Shown: in pieces, positions 13,171 through 24,992 of the stretch | How the letters are laid out: each line of letters begins with the position of its first letter | Position numbering within the stretch: position 1 is the stretch's first letter | Origin: Diphasiastrum complanatum | Taxonomy: Eukaryota; Streptophyta; Lycopodiopsida; Lycopodiales; Lycopodiaceae | DNA length: 64,000 bases | Direction of reading: 5' to 3' | Assembly: GCA_029204225.1 (NCBI GenBank) | Contig: CM055100.1 | Coordinates: 17,435,650 to 17,499,649, forward strand | Program-made: the position numbers and the translations under genes | Notes under the pieces: model-generated | The model's database searches: none | Told to the model about the DNA's origin: nothing | Seen by the model: only the letters and a program-made list of their open reading frames with translations

Positions 13171-14427
13171 ATGGGCCTAGGCTTCGAGAATACCTATAGA
13201 TTGTGGGACATCCCGATAGGGGCCGAACAGTCCAAGCGTTCACGTTTTCGGGCTACCTCACCATCCGATCTGCCACCCAAAAGGGTGAACACCAGTATTC
13301 TTCCACTGGTCCACAATCGAGAAAGCCCACAACCAGACCCACAAGCATCAGCATCCTCCCAAGCTCAACAAGCCAATACCTCCAAGGCCCGATTGCTAGA
13401 CACAAGGCCAGAAAGAATACGTAGGAAGCTTCAGGCTAGGAGGAGATCACCTGATAAATCTGCATCAGACGGTTCAGCTTCAGATGATGGAAGCTCCATT
13501 TCAGCCTCTCAACAACACTCATCACCCTCACACACCATCGATGGGTGTGATGGAGTAGCTACGTCTACAGTAGCACCAGACACGATCACATCACAAGTAA
13601 TTGGTCAACTAGACAAGGTCACCATCCCACCCATAATGATTACCATGCCAACGCCGCCAACTTCACCAAACGCACTATTTGTTTATGGGGGGGACGAGTG
13701 GAGAGTTCCAGTCCCCAAGACACGGAAGCGGCCCATCAACCACAAGGTCAACAGCCACAGGCCCAACAAGTCCACACCTTGAACACTTTGCAGTATTTTG
13801 ATGTTGCGGACCTGATGGAAATAAGTGATGACGAACCGGAGAAGGTAGATCAGTTAGGAAGAAGTCTGACCCCTTCAATAACCACCACCACCACAACAAC
13901 CACCATTGTTACTAGCATTATTCCTCCACTCCCTCCACCTCCATCTTCATTTCCTATGCAACGCCTTTTTTTTGGATTAGCTTCACCAACTCACACCCCT
14001 GATCAATACCCAATCCTCACTAACCCTAAAAAGCTCTCCGAAGAAGCTAAGCGCTCAATGATCGGCCTATCCGAAGCAAGCTACCACATGCACTGGTTGG
14101 TAAGCCAGCATCAAATGCTCGAGAACAAGGTCCAGTACCAGGACTGAGAAATTGCGCAACAACAGAAGCTGGCCAAAGAAAAGTTAAAAGATCACTTTGG
14201 AAGAGGTCCAGTAGCAACTGAAGCACCAGATGGTCCAGATTGACCAAGTACGAGATGGATTGTCGGGTGCAATGACAGTTGATGCCCCTCTGGTTAAGCC
14301 CGAAGCCATACAGTTCCAGGCCCCACAGGCCTCAGCCATCCGGATGGAAAAGTATGTGCGGCTAATCCAGGAACGGGAAGCCGAGAAAAGAATGTTGGAG
14401 GGTTTGCGGATCCCAAGGCAACCCTAA
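13171..14427 (+). pseudogene. Unrecognised Ser/Pro/Gln-rich ORFs upstream of an LTR
   Basis: Three consecutive + ORFs in different frames: 13171-13782 (Ser/Pro/Gln-rich, basic patch RPERIRRKLQARRR), 13698-14147 (acidic DLMEISDDEPEK, a Thr run, a Pro run, then the helical LSEEAKRSMIGLSEASYHMH) and 14230-14427 (charged helix YVRLIQEREAEKRMLEG). They read as one decayed protein with a low-complexity N-terminal half and a coiled-coil end. The last ORF runs through a polypurine tract into the LTR at 14393, so this was probably the last gene of an LTR retroelement. No domain is recognised; a captured host gene or an extra element ORF are both possible. Confidence 0.45.
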
Positions 14428-15023
14428 CCCTAGTTAATAAGTGAGAGAGATTTGGCACCCTGCGTGTGTAAGTCCAACTCGATGATCACACATTTATTTG
14501 ATTGATTAGTTAAAAGTTAATAAAAGGACTTTAGGCCTTTTTGCGGGACTTTTAATGTCGCAAGGCCTAAATGTCAAGTTAGTGAATAAAATTGGGTTTC
14601 CCTCCAATTTTGATGGTTCCCACACTTTCTTAGATTTGAATAAAAAGAGAGGCAAGACTGGACCAATAGGATTCAGGGGCCAGAGTCCTCCTCTCTACTA
14701 TAAGAAAGGACCAACTTGAGTTTCTCCGGATGTTCATTTCCTCATTTCAATAAAACAGATTGGTTCTCTTCAAAAATGGATTGATGAATGTCCTTGCTCT
14801 TTATCACTTTTCCTCCATCTCTCACGCTTATTTGGATTTTGCTAATTGTTGGATCTGAGTGTTATTGGGATTGTATGTTATTATACTTTTTATGAGAGAG
14901 AAAGGGAGAGAGAGAAAGAGTAAGCTATCTCTGTTGTGGATGTGTAGCGTTAAAGAGTAGGGTTAATGGATGTAGAGATAGATGTGAATCCTCCATTCAT
15001 GTTGAAATCTGAACTAGACTATC
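14393..15023 (+). repeat. LTR copy A (pair with 24008)
   Basis: Begins TGTTGGAGGGTTTGCGG after the purine-rich word GAGAAAAGAA, a plausible polypurine tract, so this would be a 3' LTR. It matches the stretch at 24008-24642 base for base over most of its length, with scattered changes and small indels. It contains ACCCTAACCCTAG near the start and AATAAAA words. The shared text stops near GAACTAGACTATC. Confidence 0.8.
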
Positions 15024-16235
15024 ACTCTCATGGGAACAAACCTACGCGTGACAACTAACTCCGTCTCCTTGATGCTAGAATGACTAGATCTTGGATTCAG
15101 GTTAGGCCAGGATTGAATGTTAAATTTCGTCACTAAGTTTTGGAGTTCTTTTTCAAGTTCTATTCAGCTGTGTTTTGTTGATTTGTTTAAGTCACAACTT
15201 CTAAAGCTAGGACCTTAGAATTAGTAGACCTTCACTTCAAGTTCACACAAGCGCTCATTCGCAGAAACCATGGGACAATGATGGAGATGACGGAAAAGGA
15301 AATAAGGGCGGGCAAATCCGACCATCATATGGTAGTTCGGGATTGGGTAGCCAGAGAGCTGAAGTTGCTTTCATGTGAGCCTACATGGTGAATTCCAGAG
15401 AAGGAACGACCATTTAGGAGCTAGTAATATTTTCTAGGCATTGTAAATAATGTAGACCCCTTAAATAATTTAGAGTGAGCCACCTTTTGATGTTGACCAC
15501 TAATGGAAGGGCTTTTTTCACTTGTAATTTTTAAATTACTGGAATTGCCACTTGGGCTTCACATGGGTAGCCTTCTTTCTTATTCAAGCCCCCCTCTCTT
15601 GTGAGGGAGCTTTCATTGTATTGTCAATTGCTCTTGAGTGAATAAAGAGGATCTTCCACGAGTTCTTGATGATTTTGAAGCTCCTTGTTCATGGCAATCT
15701 TCTTGAGTGAAATTTCTATGAGCATGTTTTGATTTCCTTTGTGATTGTGGATTAGTTAGATCTCTTACTTACTTTCTTATTTTGTGGAATATAGATGTGG
15801 ATTAACTTTCTTGTTTCTTGATTTTGTAGTTTCAGCATGCAGGTAAACTATAGAGGCTGAGATTGTGGATCTGATTTGCATACTCTCTAACAATTTTGTC
15901 CTTGATTGTTCTTGGGCATTCCAAGCATCAAGAAATGGGTGTTCTTTGATTCTTGGCTGCTAGAATGCTGTTAGGATGCTAGTTTTCTTGTTTCTTGTTT
16001 CTTGTTTCTTGCTGAGTAGCTTAATTTTGTCATTGCCTTGTTCCCTGATTTTGGTAGATAGATTGTAGATTTGCTCTCTGATTCAAAACGTTGATCTATA
16101 CTGAGCTAGGATTGGTTACATGGCTTGTAAATGCATGTAGCTGAGTAACGTATCCGTCTCTCCCCACTGACAGGCTGGAAATACACGTTGAAATTTGAGG
16201 AACACTTCTGCTTGGAAACCGTTCTAACAAGAAGA

Positions 16236-16266
16236 TGTTCACAGATTCCCACTGAATCTGTGAACA
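16236..16266. repeat. Perfect hairpin, 13-bp arms
   Basis: TGTTCACAGATTC, loop CCACT, then the exact complement. A second hairpin follows 48 bases later. Confidence 0.85.
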
Positions 16267-16313
16267 CGTTTCTTTATCGTTTGTTCTTCATTTTGTTACT
16301 TCCATTGGTTACA

Positions 16314-16353
16314 GTTCATAGGTGAACATCTATACGGCCCTTCACCTATGAAC
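16314..16353. repeat. Perfect hairpin, 13-bp arms
   Basis: GTTCATAGGTGAA, a 14-base loop, then TTCACCTATGAAC. Distinct in sequence from the hairpin just upstream. Confidence 0.85.
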
Positions 16354-18275
16354 TTCAATTTTTCCTTAATCAGCTTAGTTTTATATTTAAGTCCATCAGG
16401 GTTGTAGTTAGTAAATTTTACATTCCCATAAGAGCGGTGAGAATGGAAGCGAGTTGAGATTTACCTGTGCTGCCAGGCCCTTGAATGTATAGGAAAACCT
16501 GTCCCTCCAGCCAAGAGTTCATAGTAGCCCAGTGCTAGATCTCCTTCTTTCATATTCTTTTTGTGTAATCAACGATCGTGCCATGCCTTACGACGAGCTT
16601 TCTCTGTTGCTAATGCATGAACTGCCATCAATCTGGTTTCACATAATTTGTGCAAAGCTTCATGGCGCAGTCAAGGGAGCCAAAATTGTAAGGATGGAGA
16701 AGAGGAGCAAAAGGCAATGGAAGAAAAGCCAAAAAGGAGGTGGAAGTAGGCATGCCAACAAGAACTCCACGAAGACTAACCGGAAGCACAAAAGGGAGAA
16801 CCACATGTATGAGCACATATGATGAGACTTAAAAGGTGATGGAAGCGACCCATTCCACACGATACAACATTGTCATCAAATGAGAAGGAAGGTTGAGAGA
16901 TGCCAAGAGAAGGGAGGAAGGTTGCAGTCCCACCCCTATCCACATCACCATTGCTAAGTGTTAGCTCGACTTCATCGACATCAAAGTTTTCCAAACACCA
17001 ATGTCATCTATTTGGCTGCTCACCAGTACATTTATCACAGTCGGACAGATTCTCCTACTGAATCAGATATTGTCCGAGTGCGACTGCCAATAGCACGTAT
17101 TGCCTTAATCATGTTTGTGAGTCACACATTAATCATTCTTTTAATCAGTTAGCCATATGTACATATTCATCTAAGATCGATGAATCAGTAGATTAGTAAT
17201 TCCATTCAGAGAGCAATTGTTTCGTTCTTCTTCTCTGTTATCACAGAGTATTGTATCAAGAAGAACGCGCGTGATTTGTTCTGCAATCATATTGTATTTC
17301 TACACGACTAATTCATCATTGTTCTAACAATTTAGTCTGTGTAAGGTGATTGCATGTTCAAGCTGATTCACACTTGCAGATTCATTGTTCTGTAGATTTT
17401 ATCGTTTTATAGCACTGCTTGATTTTCTTGCTCTAATAACTGCATTTTGATACAACGCTTCCCCAAAGCCAAATCTATGTAATCAAGGTAATTTGTGCAT
17501 GGCTAGGGAATCGACTTAGTCAATCCAGCAACTTCGCTATGATTATTAGGACAGACTTCGAAGTCGGCTTGATTACTAAATCGATAGACTTAGTTTCATA
17601 TACCGAGGATTCCCTGTCGCTGCAATTTTTGTTGCAACAGGAATTGAAGGTTAATCCTCCTGTCGAATCCCAGCAAAAGTCACTACAAAGACTTTTTTAT
17701 ATGGAAAGCCTTGTAACCATCCGCAAAGGTCACTAAAAACACCATTTCACATCAGCCAACAAGATCTTTTGGAAATACAAATAGAAAATGTACCATCCTT
17801 TTCCAGGTGTGAGTATTCTCCATCAAAGCAACCCTGCACAGAGTACCACTGCCCCCAGGCAAAGGCAGGCATCCTTGCTGGCTGCCTGGGGCCTGGCCTC
17901 ATAAATCATACTTTTAGACTTTTAGTTATAGTGACTTGCCTGCCAGCCAATAACTATGTCCTCACTGTGTCCATTCATTCTCTCTTCCTTTCTTTCATTC
18001 GCACTCCCAGTTGGGAGTATCCCCCTTCTTCTTTGCGATCAATCGATAGCAAGTGCGAGCAATCCGACTGCCCAGCTCCTTGCTTCGTCTGATCACAACT
18101 CCTTCTCCTTGAAGGATCAGAACAATCTGTTGTTCCAATGGCAGCCTGAGTTTGCCTATTTTTTTACATAGTTTGCTATCCAAACACAGCATCTGTCATT
18201 CCATCCATTGTGGGCTCTGAAGCCGGAAGTAGATCTTCTGATTTGGGTTTGATTCTGTGTTTTGGTCTGAGGAAG

Positions 18276-20054
18276 ATGGGGAGTAGCGATACAGGTAGTT
18301 TGCCGTTTTCTGCCGAATCTCGTGGCCCAAACTACGTTATTCTGACTCCTGCAGATGCCGAGGCAGCACCTCGTGCTTATTTCATCAACATGCCGATGCG
18401 AGTTCTTGTTGGGCGAGTGGCAAGAGAGCACTTAGATAAGGTATCGGGATACATGATAGTCTTCGGGTTGCTATTCGTGGCAGTTGGAGTTGCGAGCATC
18501 TTTTTCCCTATTTTCTTTGCCCTGACAGTGGAGCAGCTAATTTCATGGCTACTGTTGTTCAGTGGCTTCATATCTGTGGCGCAGTTCTTTCTCATGTGTG
18601 GGACTCCAGGAATCAGTGCATTTCTTTTACTGGGTGTGCTGCATCTGGGTGTGGGGCTTTGGATGTTGCTTCAGCCGGTGGCAGGTAGCGCTATACTTGT
18701 TCTGGTCCTCAGCGGGTGGTTCTTAGCCAATGTAAGAATGGTTCCTTCCTATTATATAAAGCAATGGATCAAGCTCTTCTTCCAGACAAGCAAAAGTGTC
18801 TTTTCTTGTAATCTGCGTCTACTGTTGAAGAATGCCTTTTAAGTTTCTACCTAAAATTTTAGCATTCTACGCCCTTTTTCTTTTCAAGGGTTGAGGGTTC
18901 TTGATTTCTTTGCCGAGGCTCTTCAAAAATGCATCTGAAATATCACTATTAGTTTTACGAAAAACTCAATTAAATTTTCTTTCGCCATAATGGCACTTCA
19001 GATAAATCGAATCCTCAGTGAACATGTGCCAATATTCCAACGCAGGTCAATTTTGTGTGGATCTTTTTTTGAGACTCTTGTCTACCTAATGTATCTACGT
19101 TTATCTGGTAGATTGTTTAGTAAGAGAGTTCAAAACGTTTGTTTTATCAAGTTTGAGTATCTGCTTTTGACATTGCTTGAAAATAGAAAAAATTAGAAAT
19201 CAAGTATTTGTTTGTAGGCAGCAGTGTTTGCAACAGAAAGAGGCTTTGGCAAGTCATGATAGGGACATTGGTGGAAAATGGAGATCTACTTAATGTTTTT
19301 AACCATACGCACTTAAACCACCAGCTAAAGTAAATTTGGAACTTACATTCGAGTTGTTTGGTAACATTTTTTGGAAACAGTGTGTTCTGATAAGGCAATG
19401 TAAGCTAATTGTCGTTGCTTTTTGAAACTTTATTTTCTGTTGAGAGTAAGTTGATGTTAACCCTTCGAGCTTACTAGTTTGCATTGCTCAATGCAGGGTG
19501 TGCTCAAGATCATGATGGCCTGTCAAATGAGTAATATGAGATCTTGGCCAGCGGTGCTAGTGAGTGGTTTAGTGTCGATTGCTCTAGCGTTTACTATCCT
19601 TATTTTGGCACCACACTATGGATTGGAGATATTGGGGATTATTTTCGGCGTTGATGTCTTGGGATTAGGATTATCAATGATCCTAATAGCATCAATGGCA
19701 CGATGTGGTATGCGTTTTGCCTATTGACATGCTCAATTGTTTATCCAGAGTCCTTTTATTTTATCATTCACCAACAGTTGTCTTCTTTTGTTCTTTGGTC
19801 TATAGAAGCAGACTGAAAATTCGAGGTTTTGACATGCCAATTGTTTTGCAGCAGGAGTACTTAATGGTTTTGTGGCACGTGGTTTGTTTGAACAGGAAAA
19901 GGAGCCCATTCATGGCAACAGGAACCTCTCATACCTGGAGATCTTGCTGCTGACTCTGCATGACATAGGAAGCCAGCAGAAACACATCAACTGCAAATGT
20001 TGGGTTCTTTCCTTCTGCGAGGATGCAATGCTTGTGGGAAATTTTCGCATATGA
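18276..20054 (+). CDS. HdeD/DUF308-family membrane protein (3 exons)
   Basis: Exons 18276-18731, 19497-19707 and 19852-20054 (870 bases, 289 residues). Introns are GTAAGA...TGCAG and GTATGC...TTTTGCAG, with phases 0 and 1 that fit. The predicted protein has six hydrophobic helices in three pairs: YMIVFGLLFVAVGVASIFFP, LISWLLLFSGFISVAQFFL, AFLLLGVLHLGVGLWMLLQP, SAILVLVLSGWFLAN, WPAVLVSGLVSIALAFTILI and LEILGIIFGVDVLGLGLSMI. That is the DUF308 layout known from bacterial HdeD acid-resistance proteins. It should sit in a membrane; its plant role is unknown. An upstream in-frame ATG at 18210 would add 22 residues. The hydrophilic tail from exon 3 is the least certain part. Exon 3 has a tandem CAGCAG acceptor. 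Confidence 0.8.
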
Positions 20055-20212
20055 TGGGAAAATCGTCTTATAAAGTACTTGTAGCTGAAATTTGGATACA
20101 TTGTGAAATACAAAACGCTTTCCTTTGTCTACTATACAATGCAGAGAATGAACAATGGACATCTGATTCTCTCGAATCAAGGCCAACTTTCTCAATGTTG
20201 AGCTATTTGCAA

Positions 20213-20218
20213 AATAAA
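20213..20218 (+). terminator. AATAAA polyadenylation signal for the HdeD gene
   Basis: AATAAA occurs 159 bases after the predicted stop at 20054, a normal 3' UTR distance. It is the first canonical signal seen there. Confidence 0.5.
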
Positions 20219-22384
20219 GATTAATTCTTTCTACATTATAGCTGTCAAAGAAACCTTTCTAGGTCAAGCAATCTTAGGGTGGATTCAAACTAGAATCATG
20301 TCAATTCACTTGGCCCTTTGTTCTACCTCCCATTTGAGTGTGTAGGAAATTTAAATATCATGCGCATGGACCACCCTCCAACACATTGCATAGGCAAGTT
20401 ACCTAGTGAATGTGACAGACCTTTACTTCATGATTGGCCCATTGGTCTTTCTTGGTCTTAAGTTGCCCGGGAGAACCCAGCCTGACAGGCAATGAGGTTT
20501 GTTGCAAAATATAGCTGGCATGCATGGTAAAGGGGAGTGCCACCTTACATCACATAGTGGCAATTCAAGTGTACCGGAATGGGGCACCCGACCCTATTAT
20601 ATTAAATTTGAAGCCAACCATGTAGAGGAAGGGACCTATCGTGATTCTTAGTATGAAATGAGCCTTAGCCATATTCAGCTTGGAGTGCTTTCTTTGTACC
20701 TTGAATGCTAACTGACATGAGATCATTGACATTTTTTGTAGGGTGGAAGCTCGATTTGTGAAAGCCAATTTCTTAGGCAGGACAGACTATTGTTGGTACC
20801 AAACTAGCGAAAGACATTACCCCTTGTCAAATATCCTAAAAGTTGCGTCTTTTAAATAGCTGATTCTTTCTCCAGTGTTTTCCAGTGTTCACAATGGAGC
20901 TACACTGTTGGGGTAGTGATTGTAGATAAATGAAAAGATTTTAACTTTCATTCATCAGTGGATGTTTTTTGGAATCTATGCTGTTAGTGTTTTAGTCCAT
21001 TTTTTATTCAAGTGTTAAAGGTGTAGTGATAGGTAAGTTCTCTGTAAAAGGGCGGGTCTCCTTCAGGTGATAAAATCCATTACTTTTCCATCTCTTCAAA
21101 TTTAACAGGTTGTGCTCATGATCAAGATAGAAAGTAGCTGACACATAGTTGTCGAATCATATTATTCATAACATGCTTGCAAAGTTGTTCAGTTGATTAT
21201 CTCTAGTAAGTATTTGCCAAACTGTCTGCTGAAACATTAAAATTTTTTGTTTCTCTTAATACATTTACAGTTCCATGTACTCATGATGTTCTTCTTCTGT
21301 AACCTATCCGTGCAACCTTAACATGCAGTCTCCAGCAAGCATAATGTTCTAAGTAATGCCTTGTCTATCAGTTTAATGTTCCACTCTCATTGTGCTATTT
21401 CACAAGGCCGTTCTTTCAACCTTGAACACAAACTAATTTTTTCATTGAGGGCAAGTTCTGCAGCTAGATGTCCTACATTATTAGTAATAAAGATATCAAC
21501 GAAAAAATTAATTTCATTGCCATGCTCTTATAGGAACATTGAAATGTTATTCAGGCAAATTAAGTCGCAGACTTGAGAATAAGCTTAGATATGATTCTTT
21601 TTCTACGATGACTTGAGGCTTGTTGTATAACAAAGATGTTCAAACGTAGAGTCTGCTAATAAAAAGCAACAAAAGAAATTCTACATTCTGTTGTTGAAGC
21701 TTTATTCTTTTGGCAAATGTCCTTTCCCCCAACACAAAGGATGAGTTAATATTAGCTTGATGGCACTAATCCAATTAAAGTGCTCTCTTGCTTTGGAGTT
21801 CACTTTTTCCTACTGACGTATGCCTCATATCAACCATGTATGCATTTGCCTCCAATTAAGGGGCATACATCTTAACCATTTTATGTCTAGGCATGGAATA
21901 GAAGCTCTCATGTATTTATTGAGTGGAAGATTGAAATGAAAACTTGTAAAATCTAGTGTAGTCTACCTAGCAATTGCTACAACTTAAATGCATTCTTTAG
22001 AAATCCAAGTTCCAAACTCTCAACAAGTGAAAATACAATAGTGGATTGTACAATAGGTCTAGACAACTGTATCTTTGACAAGTAGTACAAGTGCGTAGCA
22101 TAGCTAAATTAAGGTGTTTTCATAAATATTACTAAATTGTGTTGTATTTGAGTAAATTTGGTATGGTGTCTAGCTGACAAAAAAGATGAAACAACACAGG
22201 TTTTGAGCCAAAAAAGCAAGTTAACGTTTAATTTGTTTGGCTCAAATCTACATATATGAAGATAAGTCTTGCAAAAGCAGCATGCATTTTACTCGAGATC
22301 ATGTAAGAATTGAGTAGATCTTTTTCCTCATTTCCATGTTGGCCCATGCCTCTCTTCCGAAAAAAATCTAGGTAGAAGCTGTTG
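20219..22384. other. Intergenic stretch, nothing recognised
   Basis: No coding region, RNA gene or clear repeat seen. Small open frames (20565-20768, 21361-21576) look like chance. Confidence 0.5.
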
Positions 22385-22640
22385 CTACAGCCGCCTATCT
22401 ATAACGCCTGAGGGAGAAAACATTGGTTGCTTCTGCTTAAACTCATGGAATTTGTCTTCAAGGAAGACAACGTCGCGACCGATTGAGATCTGATTTGTCT
22501 CAACATCATAAATGCGATAAGCCTTGTGTGATGTTGAATAGTCAATAAAGATGTACTGGGTCTAGTTTCTTCCATAGATCAGACAATATTTGAGCATAGC
22601 AAAGGCATCCAAATACACGTAAGTGTTTTAGACTTGGTTT
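22385..22640 (-). pseudogene. Ty1/copia integrase C-terminal fragment
   Basis: The minus strand of about 22430-22555 reads DYSTSHKAYRIYDVETNQ then IGRDVVFLEDKFHEF. This matches the copia integrase C-terminal pattern (gly-tyr-ser, gly-tyr-arg, asp-val-Phe). Upstream on the same strand, to about 22640, the text continues as YVYLDAFAMLKYCLIYGRN. It is a scrap of about 250 bases with no RT beside it, and too short and broken to be a long open frame. Confidence 0.75.
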
Positions 22641-22729
22641 GTATGATGAAGTTGTACCTCCTTGGATCGCACCTTCGCCTGAATCTTTGCCAGAGTCACA
22701 GTCAGTCTACCTTACTATTTTTGATAATT

Positions 22730-23470
22730 AGTAAGTTGGGCGAACATTAGGTCAAGGTTAGTTGTTCTACTGAACTATTTTTTGTCAGAAAAACTACCAT
22801 TTTTTGCAAAAATAACGGTATCACTCTTAAACCTTTACCTGAACCGTCACCGATTTGTCTGAGGTTTCCAAATTTAGTGATCTATCATTTTTTAGTTTCG
22901 CGAAGGTTAGTTCCATCTACATTATTCAAAAAGTTTATTTTAACTCCCGCCAAGCTGCAAAAAAATCATTTCCATATTTGTCAAAAATAGCTAGTTAAGT
23001 GTTTTTTTATCCAAAATATATTGAAAGAAACTTCTCCAAGTCAACCTTCGCCAAGATAACCTTTGCCAATATTAATTTTGAGTTTTGATCTATCTGATCT
23101 AGCTACTGTCAAATTGTGAAAGATTCTATTACAGTTTGGTACTAATTTTGAAAAATTCTTATTTCTAGAGTGTCAATCACCTGAACAAGATTTTTTTTCC
23201 AAATTAAGATTTGATTATCAACAAGCGATAAATTTCTTACTAAGAATGGCAGAGTCAGATTCTGAGCCTGAATTTCAGGTATCCCCACATTCTATTATTA
23301 GAAGATCTTCTCATTAGGAGTTTCCAAAGTACAATGGATTATCTGATCTAGTTAGATTTCTCAAAATCTTTACTGAATCATGCGAAGTCTATGGTGAAGT
23401 TAATCTAGAGGATAAAGTTAAATTATTTCCTATGTGCGGCTCAAACGTTTAGATTGGGAAGTAGTTAAAG
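22730..23470 (+). pseudogene. Ty3/gypsy leader and gag start, decayed
   Basis: The text around 22980-23230 resembles, with many changes, the leader at 24690-24990 that precedes a clearer gypsy gag. From an ATG at about 23247 it reads MAESDSEPEFQVSPHS, then after a stop KYNGLSDLVRFLKIFTESCE and VYGEVNLEDKVKLFPM. The second gag (24993 on) has the same KYNGL...VRFL...ESCEVYGE...DKLKLFPM pattern. It breaks off near 23450. Confidence 0.65.
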
Positions 23471-23559
23471 CTGCACACAAGAATGTAGAGAGCAAAATTT
23501 GGAAGCACTTGACCGGTGCCAAAGATAAAAGAAATTGCATGAGATGACTTGACGAAAAT

Positions 23560-23985
23560 GGAAAAGATGGCCTATTTATGGCCACAAACGATTGAGAATA
23601 GAATTGTCATCCCAAAAATTCCATGGATCTTTTCTAGGAGGGAAGAGACGATTGTAAAGAAGGCAATAGCCTCATTTTGAACTCCAATAGGACACATGTG
23701 ATGCCTAAAGGATGCTTTCACATAAGACAACAAGCTAAGTGGACTAAAGTCTCATGATTGGCATAAATTTTTAAAGGTTAGCATGTTTTTTGACATTGCC
23801 TAGACCTCATGAATATTACAAATTTTAGCATGTTTTGTTTCAATAGACATATATGTATCTCAATGATCACATTGTTTTTGTGTATGTAGTTTGTGCTTCC
23901 TTTGGTGTTGAGAGGGTTTCTTGATAGAAGAGCTCATGAGTGCAATTTACAACATCAGTGGTTTAGTGAGGTACGATCGATGCAA
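23560..23985 (+). pseudogene. CACTA-like (DUF4218) transposon fragment
   Basis: The + text reads VIPKIPWIFSRREETIVKKAI, then CLKDAFT and LSGLKSHDWHKFLK before a donor-like site at about 23776. After a ~110-base AT-rich stretch ending in an acceptor-like GTAG at ~23889 it continues FVLPLVLRGFLDRRAHECN. The words GLKSHD(C/W)H and LP..LRG.L are typical of the DUF4218 region found next to En/Spm (CACTA) transposases. Stops interrupt it. It is wedged between two gypsy-related blocks. Confidence 0.65.
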
Positions 23986-24007
23986 ATCACATGATTTTTT
24001 AAAGGGA

Positions 24008-24642
24008 TGTTGGTGGGTTTGCGGATCCCAAGGCAACCCTAACCCTAGTTAATAAGTGAGAGGGATTTGGCACCTTGCGTGTGTAAGTCCAACCCAATGA
24101 TCACATAGTTATTTGATTGATCAATTAAAAGTTAATAAAAGGACTTTAGGCCTTTTTGTGGGACTTTTAATGTCGCAGGGCCTAAATGTCAAGTTAGTGA
24201 ATAAAGTTGGGTTTCCCTCCAATTTTGATGGTTCCCACACTTTTTTAAATTTGAATAAAAAGAGAGGCAAGACTGGACCAATAGGATTCAGTCCTCCTCT
24301 CTACTATAAAAAAGGACCAACTCAAGTTGCTCCTGATGTTCATTTCCTCATTTCAATAAAGCAGATTGGTTCTCTTTAGAAATGGGTTGATGAATGTCCT
24401 TGTTCTTCCTCTCTTTTCCTCCATTTCTCATGCTTTCTTTGGATTTTGCTAATTGTTGGATTTGATCATTATTGGGATTGCTATTTTTTTATGCTTTTTG
24501 TGAGAGAGAAAGGGAGAGAAAGAAAGAGTAAGTTTCTATCATTGTTGTGGATTTAGGGTTAATAGATGTAGTGTTAATGCTTAGTGTTAATGGATGTTAG
24601 TGTTAGATCCTCCATTCATGTTGAAATCTGAACTATACTATC
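24008..24642 (+). repeat. LTR copy B (pair with 14393)
   Basis: Begins TGTTGGTGGGTTTGCGG after an AAAGGGA purine word and follows copy A through AACTATACTATC. Beyond 24642 the text changes at once to a gypsy leader. Copy A lacks a few-base GGGGCCAGA-type difference near 14678. The two copies share orientation and lie 9.6 kb apart with the HdeD gene between them. Confidence 0.8.
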
Positions 24643-24992
24643 GAAGGTTATTTCTCAAGAAATTGTCAAAAAAGTTGTTCAAAGAGTTTTTTTTCCCCAA
24701 AATAGCACCGTTTAATCTTTGCCAAGCCAACCTTCGCCAGTCCTATTTTTAATTTCTGATTTTCCAGATCAAGTCTCTGTCAAAATTTAGATCAAATCTG
24801 ATATATTCTGAATTGGATACTGAGAGATTTATCATTCTTGAGAAGTATCGATTGATCGAATTTCGGAAAGTTTTTTATCATATAGATTCAGATTCTTGAA
24901 AAGGGAAATAGATCTAGCAGATTTGATCTGAGATAGTTTTTTGGAAAAATCTAGATCCAATCTCATTGTCCGCTTGATCTAAATTTCTAAAG

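Larger units (their letters stand above)
15024..17950. other. Non-coding stretch, LTR-like scraps and hairpins
   Basis: No supported gene. The part near 15430-15700 has LTR-like text (GTGAGGGAGCTTTC, then GTGAATAAAGAGG). Two hairpins lie at 16236-16353. Small open frames at 16532-16822 and 17539-17736 show no family. The last few hundred bases before 18276 would be the HdeD promoter and 5' UTR. Confidence 0.45.

Noticed and set aside
16532-16822. Basic 96-residue ORF
   Set aside because: Lys/Arg-rich tail and hydrophobic start look random; opposite-strand frames are equally open.
18276-20054. HdeD as bacterial contamination
   Set aside because: It has GT-AG introns with fitting phases, plant-like base composition and flanking plant transposons.
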